Shown: piece by piece, positions 32,328-44,300 of the stretch
How the letters are laid out: every line of letters starts with the position of its first letter
Position numbering within the stretch: position 1 is the stretch's first letter
From: Apostichopus japonicus
Taxonomy: Eukaryota; Echinodermata; Holothuroidea; Aspidochirotida; Stichopodidae
DNA: 64,000 nt
Reading direction: 5' to 3'
Assembly (NCBI RefSeq): GCF_037975245.1
Contig: NC_092567.1
Coordinates: 23,836,376-23,900,375 of the forward strand
Translations under genes and position numbers: made by a program
Notes under the pieces: generated by a model
The model's database searches: none
What the model saw: only the letters and a program-made list of their open reading frames with translations
What the model was told of the DNA's origin: nothing

Positions 32328-35300
32328 AACAAGAGCCTAAGGGCACTGTGGTTCCTTGCTTGGGGTATATGACAAAACACATCATATTATCAAGCAAGAT
32401 TGGGCTGAAATAGTCCAAGTAATTGTCCTACATGTTCCCATAAAGTAACCAACACTATAGCCAACACTTTTGTGATCACAAAATGTGATCGGATTTTTTA
32501 TCAAAAGGCACTTTTGAGATCTAAATATGGCGTCGAAAATGTAAGAAATATAAGAGACCTACAAGCGTGTCAACAGATATGATAACAATGGTGACCTCAG
32601 ATGACATGACCTTGAAGTTTCAAAATGTTCCACCACCCCATTCACAACTTGTCCCAAAATATCAACCATGTCACACCTTGGCATTGAGATTTAATTGCAT
32701 TAAATGTCAAAAAATTAACTTTTGAACTTGTATGTAACTTCACACACAAAGGTCACCCAGAGGTCAACCAATTGACATTTTTGATCGGTGAGACCTAAAT
32801 AGAGCATGACTGTAAAAATTCAAACATTTTTTCTTTGCCCATTTTCTCCCCTCATAATACTACTTTTTTAACATTAGCTGACCTTTGGTGACCTTGGATC
32901 ACATGACCGTTAAGTTTGAAAATATTCCCCTATACCATTTGCAACTTGTCCAAAAAAATCAACCTTGTCACACCTTGGCACTGGGAGTTATTGCATTAAA
33001 TGTGTGAAAATTAACTTTGACCTCAAATAACTTCACACACGAAGGTCAAATGGGGGTCAACCCACTGACATTTATGATCAGAAGGTACCTTTAACATCTG
33101 AAAATAGCATCGAAACTGTAAAAATCCACAAAACATGAAAAGGTCACCAGAGGTCAAATTGAGGTCAAGGGTCACCCAGATGCGGGTCGACAATTGGATT
33201 ACATTGGAGCAACTCCCAACCCTAACGGACAATTTGTTCTTAAGTTGTCGCAAAAATACTAGTTTTCTATCATTAATTGACCTTTGGTGACCTTGTACCA
33301 CATGACTGTTGAGTTTGAAAATATTCCCCTATACCATTTGCAACTACTCCAAAAATATCAACCTTGTCACACCTTGGAACTGGGAGTTATTGCATTAAAT
33401 GTCTGAAAATTAACTTTGACCTCATATAACTTCGCACACGAAGGTCACACAGGGGTCAACCTATTGACATTTATGATCAGAAGGTACCTTTGACATCTGA
33501 AAATAGCATCGAAACTGTAAAAAATCCACAAAACACGAAAAGGTCACCAGAGGTCAAATTGAGGTCAAGGGTCACCCAGATGCGGGTCGACAATTGGACT
33601 TCATTGAAGCAACTCCCAACTCTAACGGACAATTTGTTCTCAAGTTATCGCAAAAATACTAGTTTTTTATCATTAATTGACCTTTGGTGACCTTGTATCA
33701 CATAACCGTTAAGTTTGAAAATATCCCCCTATACCATTTGCAACTACTCCAATAATATCAACCTTGTCACACCTTGGAACTGGGAGTTATTGCATTAAAT
33801 GTCTGAAAATTAACTTTGACCTCATATAACTTCGCACACGAAGGTCACACAGGGGTCAACCCATTGACATTTATGATCAGAAGTTACCTTTAACATCTGA
33901 AAATAGCATCGAAACTGTAAAAATCCACAAAACACTAAAAAGGTCACCAGAGGTCAAATTGAGGTCAAGGGTCACCCAGATGCGGGTCGACAATTGGATT
34001 ACATTGAAGCAACTCCCAACCCTAATGGACAATTTGTTCTCAAGTTATCGCAAAAATACTAGTTTTTTATCATTAATTAACCTTTGGTGACCTCGGATCA
34101 CATGACCATTAAGTTTGAAAATATTCCCCTATACCATTTGCAACTTGTCTCAAAATATCAACTGTGTAACACCTTGGCACTGGGAGTTATTACACTAAAT
34201 GTCTGAAAATTAACTTTGACCTCATATAACTTAACCTACAAAGGTCACCTTGGGTCAACTTATTGACATTTTTGATTGATGAGACCTAAATTAGAGCATC
34301 AAACTATAAAAATTCAAACATTTTTTTTCTTTGCCCATTTTCTACCCCCAAAATACTAGTTTTTTTACATTAATTGACCTTTGGTGACCTCGGATCACAT
34401 GACCGGTAAGTTTGAAAATATTCCCCTATACCATTTGCAACTTGTCCAAAAATATCAACCATGTCACACCTTGGAACTGGGAGTTGTTGCATTAAATGTG
34501 TGAAAATTAACTTTGACCTCGTATAACTTCGCACACGAAGGTCACACGGGTGTCAACCAATTGACATTTTTGATCGGAAGGTACCTTTGATATCCAAATC
34601 TAGCATCAAAACCAAACATTTTCTTTTTTGCTCGTTTCCTCCCAAAATAAGCACATTTTTCCTAATGTGACCTTTGACCTTTTGACCTTGGTTTCAGATG
34701 TAGTTTAATCTCCTGATTCCAAAAAACAAAACGAAAAGTCTGCACAACCATCCTAACTCCGACCGAAAAACTTTGACCCCATATAACTTCGCACATAAAG
34801 GTCACACGGGGTCAACCTATTGACATTTATGATCAGAAGGTACCTTTGACATCTGAAAATAGCATCGAAACTGTAAAAATCCCAAAAACATGAAAAGGTC
34901 ACCAGAGGTCAAATTGAGGTCAGGGGTCACCCAGATGCGGGTCAACAATTGGATTACATTGAGGCAACTCCCAACCCTAACAGACATTTCGTTCTCAAGT
35001 TATTGCAAAAATACTAGTTTTTTATCATTAATTGACCTTTGGTGACCTCGGATCACATGACCGTTAAGTTTGAAAATGCTCCCCTAACTAGTTCACAACT
35101 TGTCCCAAAATATCAATCTTGTCGCACATTGGCACTGGGAGTTATTGCAGTTTTAATATTTTCGGTTTTTGGACCATAACTGACCTTTGGTGACCTTTGT
35201 GGGCACCAAAAACAATAGGGCACACCTTCTCCATATGGCGGATCTATAGTCCAAGTTTGGCCTCAATCCAACATTCCCTTATTGAGATAGAGCGTACCCA

Positions 35301-35403
35301 AGCAAGTGTCACAGACACACACACACACACACATACACACATACACACACACACACACACGCCAACCTGACTGCATAGGTTCCTTTTGCTAAAGCAAGGA
35401 ACC
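32328..35403 (-). mobile_element. GGTTCC-ended element with ~400-bp AGGTCA-rich tandem units, right copy
   Basis: This is an inverted, longer copy of the element at 22970-24915 with the same termini. The same phrase starting AGGTCACCAGAGGTCAAATT recurs at 33141, 33541 and 33941, a 400-bp period, and again near 34896. Each unit carries about nine AGGTCA/TGACCT-type half-sites by eye. An (AC)n microsatellite is at 35313-35360. No protein-coding frame is recognised, and the superfamily is unknown. Confidence 0.75.
33141..33177 (+). promoter_or_regulatory. Composite nuclear-receptor half-site cluster (DR4, DR5, DR1)
   Basis: AGGTCA-CCAG-AGGTCA has DR4 spacing. The second half-site and the next AGGTCA are separated by AATTG (DR5), and AGGTCA-A-GGGTCA is a DR1. 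The cluster is repeated at 33541, 33941 and ~34896, and in the left copy on the other strand near 23430. These spacings are those bound by RXR heterodimers and HNF4-type receptors. Binding is inference only. Confidence 0.45.
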
Positions 35404-36322
35404 AAAAAAGAATGTCCGAAATACCTCACTATAAAGAAAACACAGTGACTCCTTCACAACACCTCCGAATTAAGTGACCTGTTACAGCTCGGCCAAAGTT
35501 TTCAAAAGGACTTTTGTTCTAGTTCTAATTTCTACAATCCCTCCTAGAGTGTTTAAGGTTTGTCAAATAATACAATCTATGATCTCACTGGAAGGGGGAG
35601 GTGGTGGGGGGGGTTGTTATAATTATTTTGCCGGGATTATATCTGATTGAATTTCGTTGACTCTCTGTCATAGTAATAATAAGTAATGAAAGACTTGAAC
35701 TAAAAAACATTAAAAGTGTAAAATATAAACAGATATAAAAGTTGTAAACTTGTCAGATATGTGACACAGTCACAAAAGGTGCAAGAATTAAATAATTAGC
35801 TTCACCTGTAAGAAAGAACTAGTTCCCCCTAAATCCCCCCCCCCCCCCTCCCATGAACAAAGTTGTTTGCCTATGAAATGCATCCTTTTGGAGAAAATGT
35901 ACTTGATTATTAAGATCATAAAAGTTTCATCAATGTTTTTATTACGACCAGTGATGCACTTCCGTTGGTTGTTGGTGACAATCGGCAACTGGGCAACCAG
36001 GACTCTGTTTTAGCGAACAGCTTTAAAAATGCTCAATCGAGAGACTACATGATATTATCATATCATTTCCAGGCCGCAAAGGTAAAAAAAAAAAAGTGTC
36101 TCACTGGAAATTGGGAATGAAAGGTTTAATCCTTCTAAACCCTGGAATGAAAACTCAATCCCAAATATTTAAGAGAAAAGTCAAAAATTGCACTTCCCTT
36201 CAGCCAATCCAAAAAAAAAAAAATTAATGATCATAATCATACGGAGAAGAAATATTGGGGATGCAACATCATACACTTCCGTAATGAAACTTGACGATTT
36301 ATGTAGTTATCTGTAAGGGACT
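35404..36322. other. Non-coding stretch
   Basis: AT-rich sequence with C and A homopolymer runs; nothing recognised. Confidence 0.5.
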
Positions 36323-36326
36323 TTAA

Positions 36327-36692
36327 AGGGTGTGAAGACTCGCGCAAAAAGAAACGTCTAATGCCGGTATTAAATCTGACCTAGTTTCGAATGAGGTGTG
36401 ACAGAAGTGTTAGACACCACCATCGATCCCAGAAAATACACACACAGCTTGCTACCGGCGGTAATTAGACACTAGTGTACAGTCAGTACATACAGCTGCA
36501 GTCAATACCCACAGCACAGTATAAAAACGATACAACGATGGACATCTCAGGTCCAGCAAAAGATATTACAAGGTATCACGTTTCATTACTGTCTGCATTT
36601 TGTAGCGACACGAACAAAACATCACTTGCAAGCAACGGAAAGTTTACTTTTTCAGATGGCCGCACGCGGTTTGGGGCGAGTCTTCAATGCCT
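36327..36692. mobile_element. TTAA MITE, full-length copy
   Basis: 366 bp with both family ends, TTAA on the left (36323-36326) and TTAC on the right. The hAT element at 36699 is inserted just beyond its right end. Confidence 0.75.
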
Positions 36693-36698
36693 TTACAA

Positions 36699-37130
36699 CA
36701 GGGTTGTCCAACCTTTTGATAAGGAGGGCCACCTCGAATGATTATGATAAAGGAGGGGCCGCATGAGCCTACAAGCTCCTGTGGCATATCCAGGGTTTCG
36801 TGCCAGAGCGGCAAATTTCAGTGGCCCCGCTAGGGGGTCTGTATGGGAAATGAAGTTACTATGCAAACGGAGCGCCACCGTAGGTTGGCGCGTGGCGTGC
36901 AAGAAAAAAAAAATCGCCCAAAAGACCCCCAGATTGCAGGAAATGACACTTCACAAGCCTTCTGATCTGTATCAAAACAATCTTCATATTGAGATATAAT
37001 GATCTCTGAAATTTATCAAAAAAGAATTCCTGGGTAAAAATACATTTGTAAATTAATGAGGTTGGCGGGCCTGACGGGACCTTGCGGCGGGCCGCACTGT
37101 GGCCCGTGGGCCGTAGGTTGGACAACCCTG
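36699..37130. mobile_element. Non-autonomous hAT element, 432 bp, with 8-bp target duplication
   Basis: A 16-bp perfect terminal inverted repeat, CAGGGTTGTCCAACCT. The 8-bp direct repeat CTTTACAA is at 36691-36698 and 37131-37138. The interior holds a copy of the GCGGAGCGCCACC-core segment (about 36784-36965), apparently nested inside or captured by this element. Confidence 0.9.
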
Positions 37131-37579
37131 CTTTACAAGGATCCCTGCTAGAGGATTAACTGCAAAGTGTCAATATCAAAGCATAAAAGAAGTGTCCATC
37201 ATTGATTAAACAATATTTAAAAGTCAAAATAACTCCTTGATTGATCATTTCATGCTAATCAATACTTAAATACCCTACTGTTATAATTCATTAATTCAAT
37301 TAGTTAACATTTCTTTTTGTTGTTGAAGTTTTGAAAATTTAATTTGTATGGGATAGCCACCAATATGAAAAAAAAACCTCTCTAGGCAAAAATCATTGAG
37401 AATCAAACCTAATTCACTAATTATCTGCTCATTATAACTCACCTGGTGAAAACATCTAGGTAGGGGGGGGGTGTCAAGTTTACATCAACTGAAAATTTTT
37501 CATTTGGATTAATAGTCTGCAGGTTGGTAAAAATTGTTTTCAAAACCCAAACCGCTGCTAAAGATCAAGTCTTTACAAG

Positions 37580-37692
37580 CAACACAGAGAATTCTCAATT
37601 AAGCCACCAAAGTTTATCCACTTGTAAGGGTGGGGGACACAGAGAATACAATATTAAGCCACCAAAGTTTATCCACTTGTAAGGGTGGGGCG
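37580..37692. repeat. Two tandem ~57-bp repeats
   Basis: Two copies of a unit with ACACAGAGAAT, CAATATTAAG and CCACCAAAGTTTATCCACTT. A third partial copy of the last segment lies at 39938-39964, in the intron of the ETS gene. They are about 0.2 kb beyond the stop codon of that gene. Confidence 0.75.
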
Positions 37693-37769
37693 TAAGGGGA
37701 GGTCGTCAGTCATTGGGTCATCACTTGATGTTAGTTGAGTATCTACCAAATGCTTTAATTTACAAAACT

Positions 37770-37775
37770 TTTATT
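37770..37775 (-). terminator. Possible polyadenylation signal of the ETS gene
   Basis: AATAAA on the minus strand, about 120 bp after the stop codon. Another AATAAA lies only ~30 bp after the stop, inside an A-run. The choice between them is a guess. Confidence 0.3.
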
Positions 37776-37895
37776 AACCTAGCGTCTGAGACACCCTTTC
37801 GGTGAATCATTATTACATTAAATACATATCTACAAGAAACGGGAAAGAAAAATTTGTGTTTTTTTTTATTTTGAGTAGTCTATCAGTTCCAAGGT

Positions 37896-38304
37896 TCATA
37901 CTCCTGGTTCTGATTTCACGGTTACCCTATTGTTATGCAAAGTTTCATTAGACTGAAAGGACGGTGGTGTTGTCTCGATGTTTCTGCTTCCTGCCATCAA
38001 AGAAGAAGAAGAATGAGAGGTTGAGGAGGAAGAAGGAAGAATGTTGGTTGGATTCAGACCAATCGGACGGGTCAGGTTCTTACTCGTGGCAGTGTTGTAG
38101 CTGACGTGTGCCGTGGGATGTGATTGGTAATGAGGTGAACCTTGGTTGATGACGGGAACGTGGCTTGCTGATGATGTGGCCGGCACGGACCCCGGGCCGA
38201 CCTTGGCCGCCTCTGACTCCAACTTTCTCTTCTCTGCCTGCCTCAACTTTCCAAACTTTGAGAATCGAGGGGCGTTGGCGATACCATTCCTGTCTTGTAG
38301 GAAT
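37896..38304 (-). CDS. ETV6: ETV6-like gene, last coding exon
   Basis: The acceptor TTTTCATTAG|A completes the arginine codon left by exon 6. It encodes [18 protein letters not shown], then a Ser/Thr/Pro-rich low-complexity tail, and ends [12 protein letters not shown]. The first residues finish the ETS domain. Confidence 0.85.
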
Positions 38305-41300
38305 CTAATGAAAATAATGACAAGACAAACAGTATGGAATCGTTAAAATATATAAGCAAAAAATTTGAATTCTCTCAGTTGTTTTGACAAGTTCCTGCGT
38401 TTATTTTTACAGCTTTAAATTCTGTAGCGAAGATAAAGGTGGTGTAAATAAAAGAAAACAACTTCAGGAAGCAAAATGAAACTGCATAAAGGAGGCTTGC
38501 TGTTATGACCTTTGTTTTTATACAAATGACTTTTCTTTGTTATGTGTACTTATTCAAACAATGTTGCATTCTTGTCAAGAAACTGGTTGACTGGAAGGCT
38601 TGTAAGCCTTCCACTCACTACATGAGCGACATTAACGATTGAAACTAGCACTATAGATATTAAGATGAGGGTTTTCAACTAACAGTGTGGAGTATTTTTT
38701 CTCTTTAAAGGCATTGAAGACTCGCCCAAAACCCTGTGCTGCCATCTAAAAAGTTAACTTTCTGTTGCTTGCAAGTGAAGTTTTTTTCTTGTCGCTACAA
38801 AATGCAGACAGTAATGAAACGTGATACCTTGTAATATCTTTAGCTGGACCTGAGATGTCCATTGCTGCTATGTACACTGTGTTGTGGGTATTGACCGTAG
38901 CTGTATGTATTGACTGTACACTAGGTCTAATTACCGACGGTAGCAAGCTGTGTGTGTATTTTCTGGGATCGAAAGTGGTGTCTAACACTTCTGTTACACC
39001 TCATTCAAAACTAGGTCAGATTATTGGCATTAGACGTTTCTTTGTGCGCGAGTCTTCAATGCCTTAATATATGTGTTAACATTGTTTTGCCTATGTTAAT
39101 ATCCTTCAAGTATCAACCCTATCTGTTGCTCTATTCACCTGTATGTTTTCTCTTTATATATAAGTGTTAACATTGTTTTGCCTATGTTAATATCCTTCAA
39201 GTATCAACCCTATCTGTTGCTCTATTCACCTGTATGTTTTCTCTTTATATATAAGTGTTAACATTGCTTGCCTGTGTTAATATCCTTCAAGAATCAACCT
39301 TATCTGTTGCTCTATTCACCTGTATGTTTTCTCTTTATATATAAGTGTTAACATTGTTTTGCCTATGTTAATATCCTTCAAGTATCAACCTTATCTGTTG
39401 CTCTATTCACCTGTATGTTTTCTCTTTATATATAAGTGTTAACATTGTTTTGCCTATGTTAATATCCTTCAAGTATCAACCCTATCTGTTGCTCTATTCA
39501 CCTGTATGTTTTCTCTTTATATATAAGTGTTAACATTGCTTGCCTGTGTTAATATCCTTCAAGAATCAACCTTATCTGTTGCTCTATTCACCTGTATGTT
39601 TTCTCTTTATATATAAGTGTTAACATTGTTTTGCCTATGTTAATATCCTTCAAGTATCAACCTTATCTGTTGCTCTATTCACCTGTATGTTTTCTCTTTA
39701 TATATGTGTTAACATTGTTTTGCCTATGTTAATATCCTTCAAGTATCAACCCTATCTGTTGCTCTATTCACCTGTATGTTTTCTCTTTATATATAAGTGT
39801 TAACATTGCTTGCCTGTGTTAATATCCTTCAAGAATCAACCTTATCTGTTGCTCTATTCACCTGTATGTTTTCTCCTTATATATAAGTGTTAACATTGTT
39901 TGCCTATGGTAATATCCTTCAAGAATCAAGCAGGATGCCACCAAAGTTTATTCACTTGTAAGGGATAAAGCAACAAAGTATATCTGTTGCTCTAATTAAT
40001 CTGTTGCTTTACTTACCTGTATGTGAGCTTTTGACCCTGCTCCTTCTGAATGATTCCCATCTTGTAGTAATATCTCAAAGCTCTCGACATCTTCTCGTAG
40101 GTCATGTTGGTCCTGTTTTTCTGCTGTCCCCAGAGCTGTGCGATCTTCTGCTGGTCGTGAATCCGGAAGATTCGTTTCTCGCGGTTTTCCCAACTGATGT
40201 ACGGTTTGAATGTGTCGTCTGAGAGTAGTTGGATGATGAAGTCCCAAAGAAGTCGACAGTCTTTACCTGATGATGCGAGAAGATATCAAAAGGGCGTGAA
40301 TTGACCGAGCAGAAGACTTTCACATACACATTAGGAATTTATTGTTAATGCATCTATTCCTAAAACAAAACTGCACCTGTCATTTATGTTATATTCTAGC
40401 ATTTGTGCACACCATTGTTATCATCGGTCCACCTATTGCACAAAATGTTAACATAAATATATATTTACCAATGCGTTCACACGGTGGACTGCCAGTTCCA
40501 TGTCAATATTACATATTTACTGATGCATTCACATGGTGCACTGCCTGTTCCATGTTAATATTACATATTATATATTTACAGATGCTTTCACATGGTGGAC
40601 TGCCTGTTCCATGTTCATATTATATATTTACCGATGAATTCACATGGTGGACTGCCTGTTCCAGGTTAATATTACATATTATCTATTTACCGACGCGTTC
40701 ACATGGTGGACTGCCTGTTCCATGTTAATATTACATATTATGTATTTACCGATGTGTTCACACGGTGGACTGCCTGTTCCATGTTAATATTACATATTAT
40801 GTATTTACCGATGCGTTCACATGGTGGACTGCCTGTTCCATGTTAATATTACATATTATATATTTACCGATGCGTTCACATGGTGGACTGCCTGTTCCAT
40901 GTTCCGGTCTCGGCGGTGACTGTCTAACCATCTCCATAGGGCTGCCTTGTTTCAGGAAATAAGAATTTTCTGATGATGAGGAATCTGAACGTCCCCTGAG
41001 CTTGGTGTTCCGAGGTAGCACGTTCATGAGATGCAATCCCGGGGGGGCCTCAACATGACCCCAGCTTCCTAAGGCTGTGTTCCTGTGAAAATCTGACTGA
41101 TAGGAAGCTGACCCCAGGGGTCCTAGCTGGGGGAAAAAGACTGGGGGATGATGGGAAGCGACCGTCTGTCGGTGGGACGATTCTGAAAAGACTTCACTTT
41201 CCACCAACTTGCCGTAGGGTGGGCACAAAACAGCCGAGTCACTCCTCCTCTGGGAGAGGAAAGATGACCTCGCGTCAGATGATGAGGTCATCACAGGCTT

Positions 41301-44300
41301 GGGAGTACGTATCGCAAAGCTGGATTTGTGACCCGATGAATCGAGACCGGACACGGCCGTACTCTTTGAGGCCATGCAGGTACGATCTGGCGAGGAGTAA
41401 GTGTGAGGCGGGGAACACTCTTGTGGGTAATCTACTTTGGCTTGCTCATAATACTGGAAGGGTCTCTTCTTGGGTACGACAGCCGAAACGTGCTCGGGTG
41501 ACCTGCTGGCAGATGGACTGAGGCGTCCGCCGCTCTCAGGATGAAAGGTTGCTACGTGACTTCGGCTGTTCGTTCCTAAGCTGCTCATGTTCTGGAAGGC
41601 ACGACACCTCGAGGGAGTTCCCTGCAGATCTTCGTCTGTAATTCCAGGAGAGCTGTTGCCAGAGTCACTGTTAGCCTTCTCTGTTATCGAAAAACAAAAT
41701 GAAGATGGAGATTCCGGATGTAAAACATTATCCTATGACGAAAAAAATGCAATAAGTTGATGCAAGGGGTGATTATCATTGGATTTTCTGGACATATATA
41801 TGCATTTTGTACAGATTTCTTCAACAGACTCAATATGTTCACAGGCCAGAGTGTGTATTAAAAATGAGTAATCCCACAACACAGTATACATAGCAGCGAT
41901 GGACATCTCAGGTCCAGCTAAAGATAACAAGGTATCACATTTCATTACTGTCTGCATTTTGTAGCGACAAGAAACAAACTTCACTTGCAAGCAACGGAAA
42001 GTTAAATTTTGCAGCGGGCGGCACGCAGTTTGGGGCGAGTCTTCAATACCTGTAAGGACAATTCACCCATCATGAAAGCATGAATAAGGATTTGTACGTT
42101 TTTCCTGAAGGGAACTAACCACTTACCTGGTATCGAGAGATTCAACGCAGCATCTGCATGCTCCAGCAATCGTTTGTGGTACTCCGGGTCCATGGCTGTT
42201 GTCATGTTCATTTGACCTGACATTTGACCTGACAATAAAAGAGAAAAGAGTGTGAAATCAATGGAAGTTGTTCTGTAGAAACTGCACATTAATTCAATAC
42301 AAAAATATATGTATGTATGTATTTTAGATCCTCCTGCAAGTAGGAACTCACGAAGAAGCCATCATTGGCTTGAATCAAAGCCAGACTGACCGAAGTCAGT
42401 CTCTTAGATTCATATTTAACGTCCATGATTATGAATTGTCAATTGTCAACAACTCTGTAACTGGACAACATACAGCTTGTCACAGATTTGTGATATGTCA
42501 CAGTAATATGTCACAGATTTCTATAAAATTCAGCACTTGAATAGACTGGTAGGCTTGGACGGAATGAAGGCAGTAGGTATTGAGCAGGATAACAACTTTC
42601 AAGTAGATATTGGGTTGCAGTTCCAGTACTAAAACTTTCCCAGCAAAGACTGACCATAACAAAACCTTAAGGAAAGTGGGTGTTCGAGCTACCCATTTAT
42701 TGCGCTTCAGTTTACATGATTCACCTGCTCCCAGACACACAGGTAAACACCGTCTGAGTCGATGCACATTGCAGAAATGTGTAATACCAAGTTTAATGAT
42801 AGATTCGGAAAGTATGACAATATCATTGATACAAGTATAGGGATATAGAGACTGATGAAAGTATTGAAATCAAAGTCACCTTGACACGTTATTATGCAAA
42901 ATTGGAAAAATAGGAATAAATATATCAACAAATCCAATCAATAACAGAAAGGGAAGGGTTTTTACAAAGAAGCTCTTGTCTACATTGAAAAACATCCTTA
43001 ATTAATTCACAAAAAGTTACTGCACATTTCAGATTCCCTGGAACTCAAAATGAATGATTTTTTTTCTTTTTTCTACGAGGGCCAGAGAGAAACATTGATT
43101 GCAGCAAAGGGTCACAGAGGAGCTAAATCTCACTAAAAGTTGATTGATCATTGTGCAAGGTAGGTCGGAAGGGTGCTTAATCCTAAGGCTCTATAAGGGG
43201 CTACAGACCCAAGTAGTGCCAGATTTTGGCCAGATTGAAGTCTTAAAAGAATGTTGTCATGACGACGACATTACGTAGTAACCAAAAGTTCACTCTGCTC
43301 ATTAATACTTCCGCCAGTAAACAACTGCAGTGTAGCACTGATGGGAATGGTCAGACGCATCTCACTCAAACGTCCTGAAACACGCACGTCACGGAGGTAT
43401 TACTGTAACTGTCGGGAGACATTTCCATCAATGGAAAAAGGGGAAGATGATTGACCTCCGTGGGGAAATTTCCTTTTTAACATCCATAACCGTCTACGTG
43501 GATACCGCTCATTACCGTAATTAACCCCTAAGACAAACTGCCATTCCTCTGTGCTCACACCTTCCTGTTTGATCATTTCATCTATCCGTTTTCCCACGCG
43601 AAACAAAACCAAACTCCTGTCTGGACTGTTGCCTTAATTTCCATAAATTGTCTAATGATCAAAATTGTACCTTAAAACAGTTGTGCGCATCTCAAAGTTA
43701 GCTTCACATTTTTTATGTGTAGTATTACCTCCCCACCCCGTCCCATCCTGAATGAAAATGTGGAAGTTTTTTTATTTTTAATTTTTTTAAGGTTTGATTG
43801 TTTACGTAATCTACCATGCGGCGTAGACTGAATGTGATCAAAACGCCTCCATCCACCAGCTGTTATAGCTAGCAACATGAAAGTGACATAGTGCTGAACC
43901 TCCCAGTGTTGAGATTTACATGACTTCTGAAAAGACTTTGTACACAAACATACTAAGATATGTTCAGATTTGATTCGAGAGGCTATGCCTAGTGCATTAA
44001 CTATTGTTCTGGGTCCTCGAAGGCTGTGCTTGACCCTTCGTTTCACCCCGGTCAACAAGTATCAACAATGCTTAGATTGCAAACGATTAAAACTAGGGAA
44101 TCTATGTGGATCTTAAAAATGTATATTTATTATTAAACTAGAAATGAATGACAATTTCTAATTCTAAACAGTTTGTAAACTGAGAAAATTGTTTTCATAT
44201 TCTCTCAAATAATCAGATGCAAGAATGACATTCTCCCAAATTTTAAATTAAAGGGTGTGAAGACTCCCACAAAAAGAAACGTCTAATGCCGGTAATCTGA

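Noticed and set aside
33023-33690. Frames inside the 400-bp-unit array
   Set aside because: The repeat period preserves an open frame by copying, not by selection; no domain.
39073-39930. CRISPR array
   Set aside because: Units are contiguous 91-bp tandem copies without unique spacers, in an animal intron.
40797-40867. Extension of exon 5 coding past the first donor
   Set aside because: The open frame continues to 40797 only because it reads the array copy; splice phase with exon 6 requires the donor at 40868.
40342-40962. Plus-strand repetitive frames ([10 protein letters not shown]-type)
   Set aside because: Antisense reading of the 59-bp exon-junction array.
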